A stretch of 64,000 nucleotides of DNA from Clostridia bacterium. GTDB lineage: Bacteria; Bacillota; Clostridia; Oscillospirales; Acutalibacteraceae. The notes under the pieces were generated by a model. It did no database searches. It saw nothing but the letters and a program-made list of their open reading frames with translations, and was not told where the DNA came from. The stretch covers positions 62,001 to 126,000 of the forward strand of contig JAFQVY010000001.1 of assembly GCA_017407755.1 (NCBI GenBank), in the 5' to 3' direction. Below, piece after piece: positions 59,634 through 64,000 of the stretch (position 1 is the first letter of the stretch; each line of letters begins with the position of its first letter). A program made the position numbers and the translations under genes.

Positions 59634-61033
59634 CAATTTAAACCTGCCGCCGCAAGATTTGCCTGATGCTGAAGAAGCGTCTCGGCATAGTAAGATGTAA
59701 TTTCGCCGTCAGCACCTGCACCGTGGCAGAAATAGAAATAGTTGGTAGCATTGGGATTAACCGCCGCGGTAATGGCATCTAAACCGGGGGAGCAGATTGC
59801 ACCGGGAGGCAGTCCCTCGCTATCGTAGGTTTCGTAGGCACTATGGAAGGTTTCTCTTATATCCTCAGGAATTTCCTCATAAGAGCTATAGGGATAGAAC
59901 TGTGTCGAGTCCATACCCAAGGTATAAATATCCATAGAAGCGCCTCGCTCAAGGCGGTTTTCGATAACCGAGGCAACATTGTACATATCCTCAACATTTG
60001 CCGCCTCACCCTGAACAATTGAAGCAATATTAACGATTTCATCAATGGTCATTGAGCTTCTTGCGGCTAAATCCTTAATTGTGATTTTTTCGCTGAGTCC
60101 GGGAATATCAAGCTTTGTTTCGTTAAGCTTGCGGTCAAAGTTATCAAGGAAACGGCTGATAGTAAGAGCAGGGTCTTCTTCAACGTAAAATTCGTAAGTG
60201 TCGGGGAAAAGATAACCCTCAAGCTTATAGAGTCTGTCGGGATTTTCTTCTATTTGGGCGATAAATTCATAATCTTCGTCAAAATCGCTTGAATTACAAA
60301 GCTGCAGGAACTTTTCCTTATCAGCGGTAACGCCCGAATCGTAAAGCTTATCGGCAATCTCTAAAATATTCATACCCTCAGTAAACTGTAAGGTAATGGT
60401 AGTAAGGCGGTTGTCGATATTTCTCATATAGTTGACAACACCAAGATAGTCTTTGTTGGTTGCCACCTCGTAAACACCGGGCTCAATTTCATCGCCCTTG
60501 CCTGTGATACCCAAAAACACAGAGAAAAACATTGCTGAATCAACAACGCCCTTGCTTTCAAGCTTTTTGGCAATATCGTCTGCACTGTCGCCCTTTGCCA
60601 CAATTACGGTAACAACCTCTTCCTGTGTACGGTTAACGGCGAAAAGGTCGTTAAATCCTGACACAAAAAACTCCGCCATAACCGCCGAAAGAATAAGGAT
60701 AATCAAAAGCCACGCTATGCGGTAAATCTTCTTGTTTCTGCCGGATTTAATCTGCTTAACCTTTTTGGCTTCCTTTTTCTCGGCCTTTAAAGCTTTTTTT
60801 GAGTCACGCTCAATCTGGGCACGGGTGTTTTCGTTGCTGAAAGAGGTAATCTCATTGGAGCTGTCGTCTTGGGCTGTAGATACTTTAGGCTTTGATGCTC
60901 TTTCAAAAACCTGAGTGTTGTCGTCAGCCTTAGCATCAGCACTGATGTTAAGCTTGAACTCCTCAGCCTTTTTTCTGCGGTAAAGCTCTACCTGTTCTTC
61001 TTCAAAATTGTTTTTCGAATTCATATCACTCAT
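59633..61033 (-). CDS. mltG: Endolytic murein transglycosylase MltG (YceG-like)
   Basis: 466 aa. A long charged cytoplasmic N terminus (about 1-105) precedes one membrane helix (about 107-130), then the YceG-like domain. The catalytic region reads IASIVQGEAANVEDMYNVASVIENRL, where EKE of proteobacteria is QGE but the last Glu is kept, as in related clostridia. C-terminal PPGAICSPGLDAITAAVNP also fits. It cuts nascent glycan strands and sets their length. Confidence 0.93.
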   Translation of the reverse strand: MSDMNSKNNFEEEQVELYRRKKAEEFKLNISADAKADDNTQVFERASKPKVSTAQDDSSNEITSFSNENTRAQIERDSKKALKAEKKEAKKVKQIKSGRNKKIYRIAWLLIILILSAVMAEFFVSGFNDLFAVNRTQEEVVTVIVAKGDSADDIAKKLESKGVVDSAMFFSVFLGITGKGDEIEPGVYEVATNKDYLGVVNYMRNIDNRLTTITLQFTEGMNILEIADKLYDSGVTADKEKFLQLCNSSDFDEDYEFIAQIEENPDRLYKLEGYLFPDTYEFYVEEDPALTISRFLDNFDRKLNETKLDIPGLSEKITIKDLAARSSMTIDEIVNIASIVQGEAANVEDMYNVASVIENRLERGASMDIYTLGMDSTQFYPYSSYEEIPEDIRETFHSAYETYDSEGLPPGAICSPGLDAITAAVNPNATNYFYFCHGAGADGEITSYYAETLLQHQANLAAAGLN

Positions 61034-61051
61034 AGCTACTGTCCTTTCCTG

Positions 61052-61615
61052 TTAGGAATTGGTCTCCCTTAAAAAATTTTCTGTAACTATTATATCAACA
61101 GGTACATCAAAGGGCTCTTTTGGCAGGCTCAGCCTTAAAAAGCTATTGTAGCAAAGCCCTGCACTTTTCCCCTTGAAGTCCTTTAAAAATCTGTCGTAAT
61201 ATCCGCCGCCTTTGCCTAAACGGTAGCCTTTGGCGTCAAAGCTTAAGCCGGGCACAATGCAAAGGCTTTTTTCTGTGGGAACCGCCTTTTTGCACTTGCT
61301 TACATCAGGCTCTAAAAGCGAAAACTTACCCTTTACAAGGTCTCTTTCGGACTTAATAAAATAAAACTCCATAGTGTTGCCCTCAAGGCACTTCGGCACC
61401 GCAACCTTTTTGCCGTTGGCAAATGCGGCGTGAATAATACCCAAGGTATCTGCCTCACAGCCTACTGACACGTATGTAAGTATAATATCCGCCTGTGAAT
61501 ACTCAAAAGAGCACAGAAGACGGCTTTGGATTTCATAATTCATTTTCTGCCTAAAGTCTGCACTTAAGCCTTTTTGCATATTTGAAAAATGTGCTCTAAG
61601 CTGAGACTTTGGCAT
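61052..61615 (-). CDS. 5-formyltetrahydrofolate cyclo-ligase
   Basis: 187 aa from the ATG at 61615, five bases after AAAGGAAG; a GTG 21 bases upstream is possible and would overlap the DJ-1 gene. It converts 5-formyl-THF to 5,10-methenyl-THF with ATP. C-terminal signature VPGLSFDAKGYRLGKGGGYYDRFL is diagnostic. The neighbouring thymidylate genes also depend on folate or nucleotides. Confidence 0.94.
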   Translation of the reverse strand: MPKSQLRAHFSNMQKGLSADFRQKMNYEIQSRLLCSFEYSQADIILTYVSVGCEADTLGIIHAAFANGKKVAVPKCLEGNTMEFYFIKSERDLVKGKFSLLEPDVSKCKKAVPTEKSLCIVPGLSFDAKGYRLGKGGGYYDRFLKDFKGKSAGLCYNSFLRLSLPKEPFDVPVDIIVTENFLRETNS

Positions 61616-61626
61616 TTTTTCTTCCT

Positions 61627-62175
61627 TTAACTGCACTGCATAGACTCCTTAAGCTCACAAGCCTTATTCTCGCCCTTAAGCTCGCTTATAATCAAAGCGG
61701 CAAAGTCCACCGTTGCACCGGGGCCCTTGGCGGTAATGATTTTGCCGTCTTTTACAGCAGGAAGCGCTGAGAGAACTGCACCCTTGAGCTCACTTTCAAA
61801 ACCGGGGTAGCAGGTAGCGTTTTTGCCACTTAAAAGTCCCTTGTGACCTAAAATCTGAGGAGCGGCACAAATTGCAAAAATATACAAATCCTTAGAAACA
61901 CAATAATCAAGCACCTTCATAACGCCCTCAGACATTTCAAGGTTAAGGGTTCCGGGCATACCGCCGGGCAGGATTATGCCCTCGATATTTTCAAAGTCGA
62001 CACCCTCTATATCTGTGTCAGCCACAACAGGAATACCATGAGCACCATGCACAATATTTTCACTGTCACCGTCAACGGAAACAGTCATAACCTCAACGTT
62101 TGCACGTCTTAGCATATCAACTGTAGTTAAGGCTTCGATTTCTTCAAAGCCCTCAGCTAAAAAACAATAAAACAT
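61627..62175 (-). CDS. DJ-1/PfpI family protein
   Basis: 182 aa from the ATG at 62175 (AGGAGG six bases upstream). The N terminus has FLAEGFEEIEAL with the family Glu, and the nucleophile elbow AICAAPQIL holds the reactive Cys near residue 106. Related to YajL/ThiJ; proposed roles include redox protection and deglycation, but the true substrate is unclear. It runs into the cyclo-ligase gene. Confidence 0.9.
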   Translation of the reverse strand: MFYCFLAEGFEEIEALTTVDMLRRANVEVMTVSVDGDSENIVHGAHGIPVVADTDIEGVDFENIEGIILPGGMPGTLNLEMSEGVMKVLDYCVSKDLYIFAICAAPQILGHKGLLSGKNATCYPGFESELKGAVLSALPAVKDGKIITAKGPGATVDFAALIISELKGENKACELKESMQCS

Positions 62176-62186
62176 AAGCACCCTCC

Positions 62187-62858
62187 TTATTCAAATACCT
62201 TTATAGCCTCTGCAAAAACCTTCTCTGCAATTTCTTCAATGCTGTAAGGATTTTCGCCGTCGCTGCACGCTATAACCGTCCAGCCAAGTTTTTCTGCGGC
62301 AAAAAGTGCATTTTTTCTGCAAAGCTTCAGAAAATCCACGTTCTTTTCGTGCAAATCCTTTTTAGACTCGTCGCCCTCATAGCGTTTTGACATAAGACGC
62401 TGAGAAATTTCAGTAGGCATATCAAGATAAATTACCTTATGAGGTTTGGGAAGCCCCATTTTAGAAAACTCAAAGTCATAAAGCCAGTTTAAGAACTCTT
62501 CCTTTTCGCCGTCAGAAAGCTTTGAAAGCATATACACCGCATTAGAGGTAGTGTATCGGTCAAAAACAAAATTTGTACCCTTTAAAAAATCTGCCTTCCA
62601 ATGCTTTAAGTAGCTTGCGATTCTGTCAACCGCATAAAAGGAAGAAGCCGCATAAGCATTAACCGCCATAGGGTCGTCGCCAAGCTCCCCACTTAAATAC
62701 ATTTTAACCAAGGCTGAGCTTTGGCTGTCATAGTCGGGATAAGAAAGCCTTTTAATATCAAATTTTTCAGAAAGCTTCTCGCTGAGAAGCTTCGCCTGAG
62801 TATTTTTACCTGAACCGTCTAAGCCTTCTATTACAATTATCTTACCCTTATTTTCCAT
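62187..62858 (-). CDS. tmk: Thymidylate kinase
   Basis: 223 aa. P-loop IEGLDGSGKNTQAKLL, the DR(Y/x) motif in FDRYTTSNAVY, and a LID region with KRYEGDESKKD. It phosphorylates dTMP to dTDP. The start overlaps the end of thyX by 11 bases, so dTMP synthesis and its next step are coupled. Confidence 0.93.
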   Translation of the reverse strand: MENKGKIIVIEGLDGSGKNTQAKLLSEKLSEKFDIKRLSYPDYDSQSSALVKMYLSGELGDDPMAVNAYAASSFYAVDRIASYLKHWKADFLKGTNFVFDRYTTSNAVYMLSKLSDGEKEEFLNWLYDFEFSKMGLPKPHKVIYLDMPTEISQRLMSKRYEGDESKKDLHEKNVDFLKLCRKNALFAAEKLGWTVIACSDGENPYSIEEIAEKVFAEAIKVFE

Positions 62859-63648
62859 ACTTAGCTCTCATTTCCTTGATTTTTCCGCAGGTCATATTAC
62901 CCTCAGGGCAGGCACCTCTTAAGCAGGAAGGGCCGCTGTTTTTAAAAAGGGTAGGTGCAGCTTCTTTGCAAAGAAGGAGCATCTGCTCTGCTACCTCCCT
63001 TATTTCCCACTGGGCACGGTTGCAGCAGCGGTGTGCAAAGAAATTTTCTAAGCTTCTTACGTTAAAGGTACATACAATCTTGGTTGTACAGGCATTAGGC
63101 AGAAGATATCTTGCATCTTCATTTGCTTTTTTAATAAAAGCCGAGCATTTTGACTTGTTTTCTTCCTTGTAGGCTTTAATGATTTCCTCATTACTGCCCT
63201 CATAGTCCTTGCCTGTTTCAGCCTTGATATACTTAACTGCCAAGGCGTCTCTTAAAAGTGAATACGCATCACGCTGAGTGTCGATTACATTCTGATAAAG
63301 CTTGTTGCATTCTTCGTCCTCTGAAATCTCAGGGGGAGTTACAAATTCAAAACTGTTGCCGTCAACATAACGCTGAGACTGCTGGCTGTAAGAGGCAATA
63401 CGATGGCGTACAAGCTGATGAGAGCAGGCACGGGAAATACCCTCAATTCCAAAGGTGAAGGTAGCGTGCTCTGTAGGGCTTGCATGGCCTAAATCTGCAA
63501 GCATCTCTACAAAAGATGCGGTTTTCTCAGGTGTAAGTCCTTCTTTTATATCTTCAATCCCGGAGGGTGAATAGCAAAGCTTAGCCGCCATTGCAACAAC
63601 CTCTTCAGGGTTTGGTGTGTGACAAAGTAAAGTAACCTTAGGTGCCAT
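62848..63648 (-). CDS. thyX: Flavin-dependent thymidylate synthase
   Basis: 266 aa from the ATG at 63648 (AGGAGG five bases upstream). The ThyX motif RHRIASYSQQSQRY (RHRxxSxxxxSxR type) is present, with HASPTEHATFTF before it. It makes dTMP from dUMP using FAD and methylene-THF without needing a separate dihydrofolate reductase. The C terminus has an extra Cys-rich stretch (CLRGACPEGNMTC) seen in some clostridial ThyX. First gene of the thyX-tmk-DJ-1-cyclo-ligase run. Confidence 0.96.
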   Translation of the reverse strand: MAPKVTLLCHTPNPEEVVAMAAKLCYSPSGIEDIKEGLTPEKTASFVEMLADLGHASPTEHATFTFGIEGISRACSHQLVRHRIASYSQQSQRYVDGNSFEFVTPPEISEDEECNKLYQNVIDTQRDAYSLLRDALAVKYIKAETGKDYEGSNEEIIKAYKEENKSKCSAFIKKANEDARYLLPNACTTKIVCTFNVRSLENFFAHRCCNRAQWEIREVAEQMLLLCKEAAPTLFKNSGPSCLRGACPEGNMTCGKIKEMRAKYGK

Positions 63649-63720
63649 AATAACCTCCTGTTTAGGGCAAAAGTACATATTACCCCATATTCTTTTTTAT
63701 TGTAACACAAGTATACACAA

Positions 63721-63751
63721 AAATCAACAGCAGGCTGAAAAAGCCTGCTGT
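63721..63751 (-). terminator. Terminator after the holin-like gene
   Basis: Stem ACAGCAGGC/GCCTGCTGT; on the minus strand TGATTTTTG follows. Confidence 0.8.
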
Positions 63752-63755
63752 TTTG

Positions 63756-64000
63756 TCATTTGTCTTTATTCTCTTTTTCCTTAAGTTGTAAAAGCACCGA
63801 CTTTAGCTTTTGGGGCATTGGTATTACTTTTGCGGCATTTTCAAAAACAGACAAGCCTTCGTTGGCAATAAAGAAAAGTATTGTAATCTCTCTTAGGGGT
63901 ACACCCTCAGGCATAATCCTTTGCAAGGTTACCGCCACACCTACAATAAGCACCATAAGCACTTTTTTTATAATACCCTTATAGCCTATTGAGCTTGAAA
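63756..64000 (-). CDS. Phage holin family protein, C-terminal part
   Basis: The frame is open to the window edge (81 codons before the stop), so the start lies outside. The sequence SSSIGYKGIIKKVLMVLIVGVA, a second hydrophobic stretch ITILFFIANEGLSVFENAAKV and a Lys/Glu-rich end match the TcdE/phage holin (holin_4) family. Such genes occur in prophages but also alone in clostridial chromosomes. No other phage gene is seen in the window. Confidence 0.8.
   Translation of the reverse strand, partial: SSSIGYKGIIKKVLMVLIVGVAVTLQRIMPEGVPLREITILFFIANEGLSVFENAAKVIPMPQKLKSVLLQLKEKENKDK

Noticed and set aside
63756..64000. Edge of a prophage
   Set aside because: Only one holin-like gene is visible, next to ordinary biosynthetic genes and closed by a terminator; such holins also occur as single chromosomal genes.

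Overview
The window reads as a chromosome segment of a Gram-positive, anaerobic, spore-forming clostridium of the Ruminococcaceae/Oscillospiraceae type, most like the starch-degrading Ruminococcus bromii group. This is inferred from gene content, without a database search. The evidence is sporulation-linked genes (a TepA-like ClpP-fold protease beside a SpoIIIE/FtsK translocase, GerW/YtfJ, DacF), clostridial house-keeping gene order, rubrerythrin, a dockerin protein, and a surface-protein cluster built from cohesin-like and starch-binding-like modules. Almost every transcription unit has a TTGnnn-N17-TATAAT promoter, an AGGAGG-type ribosome site and a hairpin terminator.

Layout. 1-5.1 kb: the end of a purine operon (purH-purD-purL). 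5.2-7.5 kb: a YbgC-like thioesterase, a secreted dockerin protein with an ECF-sigma-like promoter, and mscL. 7.6-15.1 kb, minus strand: tepA, uppP, ftsK/spoIIIE, ygiQ, tyrS. 15.2-17.1 kb: a CNNM/CorC-type membrane protein and rubrerythrin. 17.1-26.2 kb, minus strand: three units, namely HIT protein/phosphoribosyltransferase/ComEC/HolA/RNase M5-like; PlsY/Der/DUF512; and YceD/L32. 26.2-28.8 kb: a deoC-deoD-deoB operon whose deoB carries an in-frame TGA. 28.9-39.4 kb: a mixed block with a hydrolase, an O-antigen-ligase-like protein, a CofE-like ligase, a lipoprotein, TetR, DegV, a GH31 alpha-glucosidase, PduL, a family 4 uracil-DNA glycosylase and a GNAT acetyltransferase. 46.5-49.7 kb: a biotin-dependent carboxyltransferase trio resembling transcarboxylase subunits. 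49.7-55.2 kb: site-2 protease/ScpA/ScpB/DUF2953/GerW/DacF/RluB. 55.3-64 kb: L28, alaS, a U32 peptidase, mltG, 5-formyl-THF cyclo-ligase, a DJ-1 protein, tmk, thyX and the end of a holin-like gene.

The most distinctive part is 39.4-46.3 kb. Six consecutive minus-strand genes, each with its own promoter and terminator, encode secreted proteins that end in a membrane-plus-basic tail. Three carry a cohesin-like domain and a [VT]PPTG sortase-type motif. Two of these three, and a separate paralogous pair, carry an N-terminal module resembling family 26 starch-binding domains. A sixth has a more divergent cohesin-like domain. With the dockerin protein at 5.6 kb and the GH31 glucosidase at 35.7 kb, this looks like the cell-surface half of an amylosome-like starch-capture system. 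No sortase gene, rRNA, tRNA, CRISPR array or insertion sequence was seen. No gene-free stretch exceeds about 300 bases; the longest (46252-46551) holds one promoter and one terminator.
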